DNA of 64,000 nucleotides from Nocardia panacis (GCF_003598715.1 NZ_QZFU01000019.1:372001-436000); one strand, 5' to 3'; counted from the first letter of the stretch, positions 19,197-28,293 are shown. Program-made: numbers and translations. Notes: generated by a model not told the origin, from the letters alone.

Positions 19197-20474
19197 TCAG
19201 TCGCCCGCGGCTGTGGCCGCGAGCACCGCCTCCGCGCTCAAATGCAGTGGCAGCCGAGCCCGCACCTCGAAGCCGCCGTCGGGGCGCGGGGTCGCGGTGA
19301 CCTCGCCGCCGACCGCGACCGCGCGCGCCCGCATACCCGCCAAACCGTGCCCACCATTGCCGATGAGTTTGGCCGGTGTCGCGCCGGGGCCGTTGATGAC
19401 GGTCAGCAGCAGGTCGGGGGCGACGACGATATGCACATGAACCGCCGCGCCCGGTGCGTGCCGCGAGGCGTTGGACAGCGATTCCTGCACGATCCGGTAC
19501 ACCGCCAGCCCCGCCGTATCCGGGACCGCGTCGAGTGGGCCGTCCACCGCCCAGGTGATCTCGACGCCCGCGCGCTTGGCCCCGTCGAACAGTCCCAGGA
19601 CATCGGTGGCCTTCGGTTGCGGCGTGTGCTCGGGCATCTGCCCGTCGCTGCGCAGCACGCCGAGCATGCCGCGGATCTCGTTGAGCGCCTCGCGCGCGGT
19701 CGCGCCGATGGATTCGAATTCGGCGCGGGCGGCCGGTGTCACCCCCTCGACCCGGTACGGCGCGGTCTGCGCCTGCACCACCACCAGCGACATGTGGTGG
19801 GCAACCACATCGTGCAGGTCGCGGGCGATACGCGCCTTCTCCTCCAGGATGGTGCGCCGCGCCCGCTCGACCTCGTTCTCCTCCTCCTGGCGCTGCAACT
19901 GCCTGCGCGAATGGATCAGCCAGCGGATCATCAGGCCGAACAGCACGACCGCCGCCAGCGCGATGGGCCAGGTCCAGGCCGCGGTGCCACTCATGGCCGC
20001 ACCCATCAGCAGCGAGGTGGCGACCCAGATCAGACCGACGATGCGCGGCGCGGCGCGCACACCCACCGCGAACAGCAGCACGAACAGGGCGATGATGTGC
20101 ACCACCTGGAAGGGCAGCTCATTGCCCGGTGTATTCGGGACGGCCAACTTGATGACCAGGGCGGCGCCCGCCGAGATCGCCCAGCCCAGCGCCGGGTTGA
20201 CCCGCACCAGCAGCACCGGCAGCGCGGCCAGCGCACCGAAGAACGGCTGCACCGCTGCGGGCACATCGTGGGTGACGTGCAAGGTGGCCCAGGCCACGAT
20301 GAACAGCACCGTCGAGGCGAAGACGGTGAAGATATCGAAATTGCGCTGCGTACCCAACCGCCGGAACAGGCCGGGCCTGGCCTTTCGGCGCTCCTCGGCG
20401 CGCAGCCGCTCCGTCTCCTTCGCGATCCGCGCCGCCTCCCGTTCGGCCTTCTTCCGCGCACGCCTCTTTGTCAT
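19197..20474 (-). CDS. HisKA_3-type sensor histidine kinase 2
   Basis: A 425-residue protein with a highly charged N-terminal segment (residues 1-40, Arg/Lys/Glu-rich), about five hydrophobic helices (45-190), the dimerisation and phospho-acceptor box RDLHDVVAHHMSLVV (H221), N-box QESLSNASRHA and G-box GNGGHGLAGMRARA. It pairs with response regulator 2. No large extracytoplasmic loop is visible, so sensing is probably in or near the membrane. An 18-nt dyad (20535-20552) lies upstream in the divergent promoter region. Confidence 0.92.
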   Translation of the reverse strand: MTKRRARKKAEREAARIAKETERLRAEERRKARPGLFRRLGTQRNFDIFTVFASTVLFIVAWATLHVTHDVPAAVQPFFGALAALPVLLVRVNPALGWAISAGAALVIKLAVPNTPGNELPFQVVHIIALFVLLFAVGVRAAPRIVGLIWVATSLLMGAAMSGTAAWTWPIALAAVVLFGLMIRWLIHSRRQLQRQEEENEVERARRTILEEKARIARDLHDVVAHHMSLVVVQAQTAPYRVEGVTPAARAEFESIGATAREALNEIRGMLGVLRSDGQMPEHTPQPKATDVLGLFDGAKRAGVEITWAVDGPLDAVPDTAGLAVYRIVQESLSNASRHAPGAAVHVHIVVAPDLLLTVINGPGATPAKLIGNGGHGLAGMRARAVAVGGEVTATPRPDGGFEVRARLPLHLSAEAVLAATAAGD

Positions 20475-20534
20475 GGTTATGACATTAGAAACCCGACGGT
20501 CGGCCAGTCCTCATACCCACGGGTGAATTCGCGA

Positions 20535-20552
20535 CCGGTACCGCGGTATCGG
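20535..20552. promoter_or_regulatory. 18-nt dyad between histidine kinase 2 and phospholipase gene
   Basis: CCGGTACCGCGGTATCGG is an inverted repeat with one G-T pair around a perfect 10-bp core TACCGCGGTA. It lies about 60 bp before the kinase start and 90 bp before the phospholipase start, a position suited to an operator serving either or both divergent genes. Confidence 0.35.
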
Positions 20553-20643
20553 ATCGGGTAGGTCCCTCCCTCGTCGGCACGCCATCGAAACCGCACCGCA
20601 GCGGGAAGTGGAATCGGGTGCGCGATTCTTAACGTTTTGGCCC

Positions 20644-21354
20644 ATGAGCACATCGACGGCACGGCATGCGGCACCGCGCCGCCCTCGGCGACGGGCGGCC
20701 GCACTCACCGCGGCCATGTTGACCACCATGGCGGCCACCTTCACCTTCCTCCCCCAGGCGCAGGCCGCCACCACGAGTACGCCGGAGAACGTCGGGGCGG
20801 GCGCGGCCATCGCCGCCCTCACCGCCGACGACGCCGCCATCGCCGCCCCCATTCCCGCGGATTTCGCCGCCGACTTCGGCTATACGCCCGACGTCGAAGC
20901 CGGGCTGCTGGTCAATCCCAAGGGTGACTGCTCCTCGCCGATCCCGCTGCCCGCCGAATTCGATACCGCGTGCAAAGCCCACGATCTCGGTTACGACCTG
21001 CTGCGCTACGCCGGATCGCGCGGTGAGCCGCTCGGCCCGTGGGCCAGACAGGCGGTGGATGCCGCACTGGCTCGACGCATGCACGACTCCTGCTCGGGAC
21101 GCGCCGATCGCACCGACCGGGCGGGATGCGAGGCGATGGCGACCGTCGCCAATATCGCGGTCGACCTGAATTCGGCGCGTCAGGACTACGGCGTTCCGGT
21201 GGTCGAGAAGTTCTTCGGCACCGAGATCTCCGGCACCGATCCCACGACCATGGTGCCGCTGTTCGCGATCGTGGGCGGGGGAATCGTGGGATTGCTCGTG
21301 ATGCTGCGCCTGATCATCACGACGCTGCGGCGGTATCGCGAGTCGGTCGCATGA
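20644..21354 (+). CDS. Secreted/membrane-tethered phospholipase A2-like protein
   Basis: The 236-residue protein has a twin-arginine-rich signal region cleaved near AQAA (about 41), then a prokaryotic phospholipase A2-type domain with FDTACKAHDLGYDLLRY carrying the catalytic His113-Asp114 dyad, and four cysteines (96, 110, 150, 162) suited to two disulfides. A C-terminal hydrophobic helix (204-226) with a basic tail should anchor it. Unlike typical secreted bacterial PLA2 proteins it keeps this tail anchor. Its stop overlaps the next start by ATGA, so the two are translationally coupled. An ATG at 20608 is possible but not preceded by a ribosome-binding site. Confidence 0.8.
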   Translation: MSTSTARHAAPRRPRRRAAALTAAMLTTMAATFTFLPQAQAATTSTPENVGAGAAIAALTADDAAIAAPIPADFAADFGYTPDVEAGLLVNPKGDCSSPIPLPAEFDTACKAHDLGYDLLRYAGSRGEPLGPWARQAVDAALARRMHDSCSGRADRTDRAGCEAMATVANIAVDLNSARQDYGVPVVEKFFGTEISGTDPTTMVPLFAIVGGGIVGLLVMLRLIITTLRRYRESVA

Positions 21355-22724
21355 GGAAGAACACACTTCCACGCGTCGGCACCACAGTCGCGATCGGGAT
21401 CGGCACGCTGGTCTCGCTCGCCCCCGGACTCCTACCCCGCACCCCTGGCGCGCAAGCGGTGCTCACCGGTCTGTTGGCCATCATCGCCCTCGCGATCGCC
21501 GGGCTGGTGCGATTCGTGTTGCGCCGGGTGGATATCGATGTCGACACCCGCTTGCACCGCTGGCGGATACCCGCCCTCCTGGTGACCGCGCCGCTTGTCC
21601 TGGCCGCGATCGCCCTGGCCCAGCACTGGCAGAACACACTGCGCTCGGCCATGGGCGTGGCTCGGATCGGCCCCGAGCACTGGGTGCGGTGGGGAGTGGG
21701 TTCGGCGCTGATCATCGTCGCGGTCCTGGCACTGGCCCGCGGCATCGGTTGGGCGCTGCGGAGATTGGGGTGGTTGCGGGGTACGGCGGTGAGTGTGGTC
21801 GCGGGGTCCATGCTCTCTCTCGTCGGTATCCCGTCGGTGGCCGAGTGGCGGCGCGAGACCTACGCCGCCGCCAATGCCCAGATCGATCCCGCAGTGACCC
21901 AACCGATTTCGGAGAATCGTTCCGGTAGCGCCGACTCCATGGTCAGCTGGCCCTCACTGGGCGCGGAGGGACGCAAATTCGTCACCACCGAACGCGTTGT
22001 CGCACCCCGTGATCCGGGTCAGGTCCGCGTCTATGTCGGACTGGACTCGGCCCGTGACCTGAATTCCCGAGTCGAATTGGCCATCGGCGAATTGGAGCGG
22101 ACCGGTGGCCTGACCCGATCCCACCTCGTGGTGGTGGTCCCGACCGGTTCGGGCTGGATCGATGCCAATGCCGTGGAGGGACTTCAGCGCCGCTTCGGCG
22201 ATGACGCGGCACTGGTCGGTCTCCAGTACTCCTACGCGCCCAGTTGGGTGACCTTCCTGTTCGGCCGCCAGGACGCCATCCGTTCGGCGCGGGCGCTGTT
22301 CACCGCGGTGGAACGCAAGATCGCCACAATGGCGCACAAACCCGAACTCTATGTCTACGGACAGAGCTTGGGCGCGCTCGGCGGCAGCGCCATCTTCGCC
22401 GACGAAGCGGACCAGGCCAACCGCACCTGCGCGGTGCTGTGGGCGGGTGCGCCCGCGAATGCCGCGCATCGGGGGCCGCGGGCCACCGTGCTGGCCAATG
22501 CCTCGGACCCGGTGGTTCGCTGGTCGCCCGGATTACTTTGGCACGCACCGGATCTCACCGGTGTCCGCGCCGACGCTCCGATTCCGGGATGGCTGCCGAT
22601 AGTCGGCTTCCTGCAGACCACGGCCGATCTGCTCGGCGCACTCGACGCGCCCTCGGGACATGGCCACCGCTACGGCGACGATCAGGGCACCGCGCTCGGC
22701 GCGTGCCGACTGGCCCCTCAGTGA
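21351..22724 (+). CDS. Membrane alpha/beta-hydrolase (Abhydrolase_9 type)
   Basis: The 457-residue protein has four hydrophobic helices in residues 10-160 followed by a large domain with nucleophile motif GQSLGALGG (S339) and strand motifs VRVYVGLDSA and HLVVVVPTGSGW. This two-part architecture, an N-terminal membrane unit plus a C-terminal hydrolase unit, is typical of the actinobacterial alpha/beta-hydrolase family 9 proteins, whose substrates are unknown. Coupling to a PLA2-like enzyme suggests a lipid or lysolipid substrate at the membrane. The frame is open well upstream, but that region is a shadow of the PLA2 gene. Confidence 0.82.
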   Translation: MRKNTLPRVGTTVAIGIGTLVSLAPGLLPRTPGAQAVLTGLLAIIALAIAGLVRFVLRRVDIDVDTRLHRWRIPALLVTAPLVLAAIALAQHWQNTLRSAMGVARIGPEHWVRWGVGSALIIVAVLALARGIGWALRRLGWLRGTAVSVVAGSMLSLVGIPSVAEWRRETYAAANAQIDPAVTQPISENRSGSADSMVSWPSLGAEGRKFVTTERVVAPRDPGQVRVYVGLDSARDLNSRVELAIGELERTGGLTRSHLVVVVPTGSGWIDANAVEGLQRRFGDDAALVGLQYSYAPSWVTFLFGRQDAIRSARALFTAVERKIATMAHKPELYVYGQSLGALGGSAIFADEADQANRTCAVLWAGAPANAAHRGPRATVLANASDPVVRWSPGLLWHAPDLTGVRADAPIPGWLPIVGFLQTTADLLGALDAPSGHGHRYGDDQGTALGACRLAPQ

Positions 22725-22745
22725 AACTTGTTCTAGTTTGCTGAG

Positions 22746-23189
22746 ATGGCCTTTGTGATCGACGCGAGCTTCGACATCGACGTGCCCGCCACCGTGCTCT
22801 GGCGGGCACTCACCGATTTCCCCCGGTACGGCGAGTGGAACACCTTCTGCCGCGAATGCCGCACCACGCTCGAGCCCGGCACACCCATCGATATGGTCGC
22901 CCAAATCGGCCCGCGCGCCCGCAGACAGCGCGAATGGATGCGCACCCACACACCCGACCGGGAATTCAGCTACTCGATGAAACCGGTCCCGCTCGGCGCG
23001 CTGCGCAGCCTGCGCCAACAAACCGTCACCGAACTCGGCCCGAACCGATCACGCTACGAATCACACTTCGAGATCAAAGGCTGGCTCCAACCCATCGTGA
23101 CCGGACTGCTCGGCGGCGCGCTGCGCGCCGGATTCGCGGCCATGACCACGGGACTCGAAGAGCAAGCCAAGCGAATCCACACCGCCTGA
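22746..23189 (+). CDS. SRPBCC family protein
   Basis: A 147-residue START/Bet v1-like (SRPBCC) protein: IDASFDIDVPATVLWRALTD, FPRYGEWN, an arginine-rich middle and a final helix GGALRAGFAAMTTGLEEQAK. This fold makes a hydrophobic cavity for lipids or polyketides. It starts 21 bp after the membrane hydrolase, so it is probably the third gene of that unit and could handle its lipid product; this is inference. A strong hairpin follows. Confidence 0.82.
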   Translation: MAFVIDASFDIDVPATVLWRALTDFPRYGEWNTFCRECRTTLEPGTPIDMVAQIGPRARRQREWMRTHTPDREFSYSMKPVPLGALRSLRQQTVTELGPNRSRYESHFEIKGWLQPIVTGLLGGALRAGFAAMTTGLEEQAKRIHTA

Positions 23190-23192
23190 ACG

Positions 23193-23234
23193 GATTTCGC
23201 GGCCCCGCGCCCCCAACGCGGGGCCGACGAAATC
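23193..23234. terminator. Strong bidirectional terminator between SRPBCC gene and gatA
   Basis: GATTTCG (23193-23199) pairs with CGAAATC (23228-23234) and, after one bulged A, CGGCCCCGCG (23200-23209) pairs with CGCGGGGCCG (23217-23226) around a 7-nt loop. It lies between convergent genes and reaches into the gatA stop codon. Confidence 0.8.
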
Positions 23235-24750
23235 AAGCGATCGGACCCCGCGCCGCCTCGTAGGCCGCCGCCACCCGGTAGAGCCGGTCATCGGCCAGCG
23301 CGGGCGCCATGATCTGGAACCCGACCGGCATACCGTCGTCCTTGCTGAGCCCCGACGGCACCGAGATACCCGGATGACCGGCCAGATTGCTCGGCAGCGT
23401 GCACAGATCCGACAGGTACATGGCCAGCGGGTCGTCCACCTTCTCGCCCAGCTTCCACGCCGTGAACGGACTGGTCGGCGCGACCAGCACATCCACCTGC
23501 TCGTAGGCACGGTCGTAATCGCGCTGGATCAGGGTGCGCACCTTCAGCGCCTGACCGTAGAACTCGTCGTAGTAGCCCGCCGACAAGGCGTAGGTGCCGA
23601 GCATGATGCGGCGCTTGACCTCCGGACCGAACCCGGCCTCGCGCGTCTGCGCCATGACCTGCTCGGCGCTGTGGCGACCGTCGTCACCGACCCGCAGGCC
23701 GTAGCGCATCGCATCGAACCGGGCCAGGTTCGAGGACACCTCACTGGGCATGATCAGGTAGTAGGCGGCCAACGCGTACTCGAAGTGCGGACACGACACC
23801 TCGACCACCTCCGCGCCCAACTTGGTGAGCACCGCGACCGCCTCGTCGAAGGAGGCGATCACACCCGGCTGGTAGCTGTCGGAGTGAAGTTCCTTCACCA
23901 CACCGACTTTCACACCGCTCAGATCGCCGCGCGCACCCTCGCGCGCCGCCGCGACCACCGGCGGCACCGGCACATTCCGCGACGTCGAATCACGCGGATC
24001 GTGACCCGCGATCACCTCGTGCAGCAGCGCCGTATCCAACACGGTGCGCCCACACGGGCCACCCTGATCCAACGAGGAGGCACAAGCCACCAGGCCGTAG
24101 CGGGAAACCGTGCCATAGGTGGGCTTGGCGCCGACCGTGCCCGTCACCGAGGCGGGCTGACGGATCGAACCACCGGTATCGGTGCCGATCGCCAACGGAG
24201 CCTGATAGGAGGCCAGCGCCGCAGCCGAACCACCACCGGAACCACCCGGAATTCGACTGGTATCCCACGGGTTTCGGGTCGGACCGTACGCCGAGTTCTC
24301 GGTGGACGAGCCCATCGCGAACTCGTCCATATTCGTCTTGCCCAGAATCGGGATACCCGCGCGCCGCAACCGCTCGGTGAGCGTGGCGTCATACGGGGAG
24401 ATCCACCCCTCCAGAATCTTCGACGCACAGGTCGTCGGCATATCCGTGGTGGTGAAAACATCCTTGAGCGCCAACGGAACTCCCGCCAGCGCCGACGCGG
24501 GCCGCTCCCCGGCGGACAGCGCGGCATCCACCTCGCCCGCCGCCGCGAGCGCCCGCTCCCCCGCCACATGCAGGAAGGCGTGGTACTCACCGTCGACAGC
24601 GGCGATCCGATCCAGATGCGCCCGCGTGACCTCCACCGCCGACACCTCGCGGCCGTGGATTTTCTCCGCCAGCTCCGCGGCGGAAAGTTTCGTCAGCTCC
24701 GGCCCACGACCGCCGCCCCCCACGGAATCACGATGCGATGCGGTACTCAT
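23233..24750 (-). CDS. gatA: Asp-tRNA(Asn)/Glu-tRNA(Gln) amidotransferase subunit A
   Basis: GatA is the amidase subunit that releases ammonia from glutamine for GatB. The 505-residue protein has the amidase signature: [20 protein letters not shown] with the catalytic Lys, [14 protein letters not shown] and the [11 protein letters not shown] serines that complete the Ser-cisSer-Lys triad. The start overlaps the gatC stop by ATGA, so GatC and GatA are translationally coupled. The frame is open far upstream to 25200, overlapping gatC; the coupled ATG is the natural start. Confidence 0.96.
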   Translation of the reverse strand: MSTASHRDSVGGGGRGPELTKLSAAELAEKIHGREVSAVEVTRAHLDRIAAVDGEYHAFLHVAGERALAAAGEVDAALSAGERPASALAGVPLALKDVFTTTDMPTTCASKILEGWISPYDATLTERLRRAGIPILGKTNMDEFAMGSSTENSAYGPTRNPWDTSRIPGGSGGGSAAALASYQAPLAIGTDTGGSIRQPASVTGTVGAKPTYGTVSRYGLVACASSLDQGGPCGRTVLDTALLHEVIAGHDPRDSTSRNVPVPPVVAAAREGARGDLSGVKVGVVKELHSDSYQPGVIASFDEAVAVLTKLGAEVVEVSCPHFEYALAAYYLIMPSEVSSNLARFDAMRYGLRVGDDGRHSAEQVMAQTREAGFGPEVKRRIMLGTYALSAGYYDEFYGQALKVRTLIQRDYDRAYEQVDVLVAPTSPFTAWKLGEKVDDPLAMYLSDLCTLPSNLAGHPGISVPSGLSKDDGMPVGFQIMAPALADDRLYRVAAAYEAARGPIA

Positions 24751-25088
24751 TCGCCCTCTCCCAAGATCTGCGGAACCATGAACCGCTGTTCCTCGACCGC
24801 GGGCGCGCCCGAAAGCGCCTGCTCCGGCGTCAGGCCCGGCGTCACCACATCGGGGCGGGTCACATTCGTCGTCGGATTCGGCGACGCGGTGGCCGGCACA
24901 TCGGCGGCCGCGACCTCGGAAATGGTCCGCACGTGATTCAAAATCGAATCCAGCTGACCGGCGAACTGATCGAGTTCGGACTCGGACAGCGCGAGCCTGG
25001 ACAACCGGGCGAGGTGTGCGACCTCGTCGCGGGAGATGGCGGGCACCGCGGGACCCCTTTCGGCAGTTGAGCTTGGAGAATCGGCCAT
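24747..25088 (-). CDS. gatC: Asp-tRNA(Asn)/Glu-tRNA(Gln) amidotransferase subunit C
   Basis: GatC is the small subunit that wraps and stabilises GatA. The 113-residue protein has [34 protein letters not shown] and a proline-rich region ending [11 protein letters not shown], all typical. The first 15 residues ([13 protein letters not shown]) are a short extension. The frame is open upstream to 25253 through a repeat array and is unlikely to be translated there. Confidence 0.93.
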   Translation of the reverse strand: MADSPSSTAERGPAVPAISRDEVAHLARLSRLALSESELDQFAGQLDSILNHVRTISEVAAADVPATASPNPTTNVTRPDVVTPGLTPEQALSGAPAVEEQRFMVPQILGEGE

Positions 25089-25130
25089 CGACCACCCTAG
25101 CCCCACCGTCCGCGCCCGGATTCGCCAGTA

Positions 25131-25199
25131 CCACTGCGGCTTGCCGCCCGACACCACTGCGGCCTGCCGCCCGACACCACCGCGGCCTGCCGCGCGACA
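25131..25199. repeat. 23-bp tandem repeat, three units, between gatC and the ACT gene
   Basis: Three head-to-tail units at 25131-25153, 25154-25176 and 25177-25199 each begin CCAC[T/C]GCGGC and end CGACA. Unit 1 differs from unit 2 at one base and unit 2 from unit 3 at two. They sit in the divergent promoter region 43 bp before the gatC start. Period length and the CCACTG core are shared with the array at 18434-18502. Confidence 0.85.
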
Positions 25200-25361
25200 C
25201 GGATTCACCGCCGGGTCGACACGCCGCCTACTGGGTTGATAGCACAGTGGCATTGCTCACTGGGCGGGCTTGGGGTCGATAACGGGGGCTCGGGGGTGTA
25301 AGTATTGCGTGACCGGGGTATCCGTTCACAGTCTCGGCCGCTCAAGGAAAGGGAAACGCAC

Positions 25362-26012
25362 GTGTCATTCCTGCTCCGCGTGCAACTTCCGGATCGACCG
25401 GGAAGCCTCGGCGCACTCGCCGTCGCCCTGGGTTCGGTGGGCGCGGACATCCTATCGTTGGACGTGGTCGAGCGCGGCGCCGGATTCGCCGTCGACGACC
25501 TTGTTGTCGAGGTTCCGCCCAACGCGCTGCCCGATACGCTCATCACCGCCGCCGAATCCATCAGTGACGTCCGCGTCGACTCCATCCGCCCCTACTCCGG
25601 GGTCCTGGACACCCACCGCGAACTCGAACTCATCGACCAGGTGGCCAGCGCCCGCGACGACCGACTCCAGGTCCTCGTCGACGGTGCGCCCAGGGTGCTG
25701 CGCGTCGGCTGGAGCACCATCATCGACATGGGACCGCAGGGCGCGTACCGGGTGGTCGGCAGCCCGAGCGCGCCTGAGACACAGGCGGGTTCAGCCCCCT
25801 GGATGCCGCTGGAGAAACCCGCCGTCCTCGACCCCGAAGCCGAATGGGTGCCGCAGATCTGGCGCGATATGGACACCAAACTGGCTGTCGCGCCACTCGG
25901 CAACACCGGGAAGGTTCTCATGCTCGGGCGACCGGGCGGACCGGACTTCCGGCCGTCCGAGGTGGCGCGGCTGGGGTATCTCGCGGGGATCGTGGCGACT
26001 GTTCTGGGTTGA
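25362..26012 (+). CDS. ACT-domain amino-acid-binding protein (Rv3013-like)
   Basis: A 216-residue protein from a GTG start preceded by AAGGAAAGGG. The N-terminal ACT domain is clear (SFLLRVQLPDRPGSLGALAV, GADILSLDVVERG). The C-terminal half has a regulatory or GAF-like look (VAPLGNTGKVLMLGRPGG, FRPSEVARLGYLAGIVATVLG). It matches the Rv3013 protein, which also sits divergent to gatC in M. tuberculosis. ACT domains bind amino acids; proximity to the Gln/Asn-tRNA amidotransferase hints at nitrogen or amide sensing, but no ligand is known. Confidence 0.85.
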   Translation: MSFLLRVQLPDRPGSLGALAVALGSVGADILSLDVVERGAGFAVDDLVVEVPPNALPDTLITAAESISDVRVDSIRPYSGVLDTHRELELIDQVASARDDRLQVLVDGAPRVLRVGWSTIIDMGPQGAYRVVGSPSAPETQAGSAPWMPLEKPAVLDPEAEWVPQIWRDMDTKLAVAPLGNTGKVLMLGRPGGPDFRPSEVARLGYLAGIVATVLG

Positions 26013-26021
26013 TCGGTGGGA

Positions 26022-26051
26022 TGCGGGCGGTTTACGTCTCGACCGCCCGCA
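26022..26051. terminator. Perfect hairpin between ACT gene and GNAT gene
   Basis: TGCGGGCGGT (26022-26031) and ACCGCCCGCA (26042-26051) form a perfect 10-bp stem with a 10-nt loop, 10 bp after the ACT gene stop and 31 bp before the stop of the convergent acetyltransferase. Confidence 0.7.
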
Positions 26052-26082
26052 GCGACAAAGACCACCGAAACACCGGAAGAAC

Positions 26083-26592
26083 CTAACCTTCGACGAGCGC
26101 CAACCGGAGCACCGGCAACCGCATCCCCGAGTCGGTGAACCAATCCCGTTCCGGCACGCGAACAAACCCCAATCGGTCATAGATCCGCCGAGCGTCGGTC
26201 ATCGTGGTCATAGTCGTAATAGCCACCCCCGCAAATGATTCCGACCGAGCCCGCTCGATCACACTGCGCACCAGAGCAGTCCCCGCACCAAGCCCTCGAG
26301 CAGACTCCGAAACGACAAGCATGCGAAACTCCAGCTCACCGGGCAATGCGACTTCCGCATACGGGGTACCGGGACGGGCAACGGTCAGCGACCCGACGAC
26401 CCGACCTTCATACTCGGCTACCAAAATGTCTGCGAGGGTCGCCCGGCGCGAAGTATCAGCCAACTCGGCGACATACGAACTGTCGGGATGAACATGCCCT
26501 TCACCCACATAAACTCGAGCGGTCAACTCACCGATCGCCGCATAATCCTCCGGCCGCGCCGCCCGGACTACCAAACCATCCTTCGAACCCAC
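26083..26592 (-). CDS. GNAT family N-acetyltransferase
   Basis: A 169-residue single-domain GNAT enzyme. Acetyl-CoA binding motif A is seen as FRMLVVSESARGLGAGTALV (R/QxxGxG/A type), followed by VAITTMTTMTDARRIYDRLGFVRV. The acceptor substrate is unknown; antibiotic, amino acid and protein N-termini are all possible in the family. It is the last gene before the ACT terminator on the opposite strand and shows no obvious functional partner. Confidence 0.82.
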   Translation of the reverse strand: MGSKDGLVVRAARPEDYAAIGELTARVYVGEGHVHPDSSYVAELADTSRRATLADILVAEYEGRVVGSLTVARPGTPYAEVALPGELEFRMLVVSESARGLGAGTALVRSVIERARSESFAGVAITTMTTMTDARRIYDRLGFVRVPERDWFTDSGMRLPVLRLALVEG

Positions 26593-26627
26593 GATGATCC
26601 ATCCTGCCGGCCGAACCGATGTCCGGA

Positions 26628-26951
26628 TCAGGCGGATCCGACGATCTGGAACGAGTTCGGATTACCGGCCGGGTAGGCCACCCTCAGCAGGTCACCGATG
26701 GCGGGCCATGGTTCATCGCCCCAGACGAAGCGACCGTAGACGACGGCGCCGGGCACATTCGGCCCGGTCAGGTTGCCGGTGAGGGTGACGAACTGTTCGC
26801 CGACCCCCTCCGGACGCGGACTCACCCCCGTGACGTAGAGCGTCCCGGTCTGCGCCGCGCGCTGCGGGAGTTTGCCGCGGCTGCGCAGGAAGGCGACGAC
26901 CATGGCCGTCACCGCACCGGCGACGATCAGCAACATCACGAACTGAACCAT
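26628..26951 (-). CDS. Small membrane-anchored protein with OB-like soluble part
   Basis: A 107-residue protein: one N-terminal transmembrane helix (about residues 3-21), a basic stretch, then a beta-rich domain with TLYVTGVSPRPEG, FVTLTGNLTGPN and VVYGRFVWGD. This topology resembles small actinobacterial membrane proteins of unknown function. It lies 18 bp downstream of the AAA ATPase gene and is probably cotranscribed with it. Confidence 0.6.
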   Translation of the reverse strand: MVQFVMLLIVAGAVTAMVVAFLRSRGKLPQRAAQTGTLYVTGVSPRPEGVGEQFVTLTGNLTGPNVPGAVVYGRFVWGDEPWPAIGDLLRVAYPAGNPNSFQIVGSA

Positions 26952-26969
26952 GACCCCATCGTATGGCGC

Positions 26970-28211
26970 TCACACCCTGGTGAGTTCGCTCACGCCATCG
27001 CCGCGCCTGATCCGCCACACGGCGGTGGCGGTGCGCGGGGACCGACCGTTGCTCCGATCGATGACCGCGCGATCCCCGGTCGTGAAGATCAACTGCGCGC
27101 CGCGGGCATTGGTCTGCGGGTTCTGGAACAGTTGGATGAGACGGTCGGTCTCCTCCACGGGCAACTGTGTGCCGATATCGTCGACGACCAGCACTTTCCC
27201 GCCGTCCAGCGCATCGAGCACGGTGGGCAGCAGGCGCAGCAGCGACAGGGTCGCGGTGGATTCCTCGGCGATATCGAAGGCGGCGTCGACGCCCGCGTGC
27301 ACGAGTGACAGACCGACGCCGCGTCGGTCCACCATGCGGGCGTACAGGGCGTCGCGGGCGGCGCGCAGATTGGTCAGCTCGCGGTCGAGCAGCACTTCGG
27401 TGACGCCGTGCTCGCGCAGCAGGCGTTCGGCGTGACCCGGCGAATTCGCGCACAGGTCGAGTTGTGCACCGGTCGCGGCGATATCGGCGTCGAGTTCGCG
27501 CAGGTGGTCTGCGTATCTCGGATCCGGCTCGGCGAGCAGCAGATCCTCGATGCCCAGGCCCGACGCGCGCAGCAGCACGAGCAGCCGCGCCGCGTTCTCC
27601 GGTGATTTGGACAGGTGCGCGCCGAGCCGGTGCGCCACCTGCTCCGCCGCGACCGGACCGTACTGCACCTCGAGCATCGACTCGAACCACCGGTACGCGG
27701 GCGCCAGCGCCTCCGCGTACAACTGACCGGCGAGGCTGAGCAGCAGCGCGTTGGGCCGCACCAGCGGCGCCACCGCCGCGACACCGTAGCGGGCCGCCTC
27801 GAACATCGGACCGACGCGCACCTGATCCCCGTTGCGCTCGAACACGATTCGCTTGCGCGCGCGAGGATGGGCGTAGAGCCATTCGGCCGCCACCTCGGCC
27901 TGCGCCAACCGGAACCCGTAGGTGTAGGGCGCCCCTTCCGCCACGAAGTCCGCGACGAATTCCGAAGGCCGATCCGGGAATCCGCGATGCGGCGTCCGCA
28001 CCGGCCCCGCGTACGGATCCCATCCCGAGACCGATTCCAGCACCGCCGCCCGCATCCCGGCCAGCGCGTCGACCAAATTCGTCTTCCCGGCCGCCGCCGC
28101 CCCGTGCACCGCCGTCACCGGCACCGCGACCACCCCATTCCCCCTACCCGCCCGCAACTCCTGCGCCCCAGCCAACGACCGATGATTCGACACCTGAAAA
28201 CTCCGCAGCAT
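26970..28211 (-). CDS. RecF/OLD-like AAA ATPase
   Basis: A 413-residue ATPase of the AAA_15/AAA_21 type. It begins MLRSFQVSNHRSL, typical of the family, has Walker A GAAAAGKT (37-44), a signature-like EESTATLSLLRLLP (316-329) and Walker B KVLVVDDIGTQL (339-350), then FTTGDRAVIDR. The middle third is helical. Such proteins occur as single ATPases linked to phage defence or abortive infection, or paired with nucleases; no TOPRIM domain is visible here. It is divergent from a Uma2 nuclease gene with 82 bp between starts. The frame is open to 28313, but the ATG at 28211 fits the family N-terminus. Confidence 0.78.
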   Translation of the reverse strand: MLRSFQVSNHRSLAGAQELRAGRGNGVVAVPVTAVHGAAAAGKTNLVDALAGMRAAVLESVSGWDPYAGPVRTPHRGFPDRPSEFVADFVAEGAPYTYGFRLAQAEVAAEWLYAHPRARKRIVFERNGDQVRVGPMFEAARYGVAAVAPLVRPNALLLSLAGQLYAEALAPAYRWFESMLEVQYGPVAAEQVAHRLGAHLSKSPENAARLLVLLRASGLGIEDLLLAEPDPRYADHLRELDADIAATGAQLDLCANSPGHAERLLREHGVTEVLLDRELTNLRAARDALYARMVDRRGVGLSLVHAGVDAAFDIAEESTATLSLLRLLPTVLDALDGGKVLVVDDIGTQLPVEETDRLIQLFQNPQTNARGAQLIFTTGDRAVIDRSNGRSPRTATAVWRIRRGDGVSELTRV

Positions 28212-28293
28212 CCTGCAATCCTGGCGAGTCCGGGGCCGAAATGCGATATCGGACGAACTGGTCACGGTGCGGCGCTCGCGGTAGCCTTCCTGC

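Noticed and set aside
23374-24936. 520-codon plus-strand frame across gatA
   Set aside because: Antisense shadow with repetitive Arg/His composition; gatA is certain on the minus strand.
18434-25199. CRISPR array
   Set aside because: The 23-bp units are head-to-tail with no spacers, only three copies each, and no cas genes are present.
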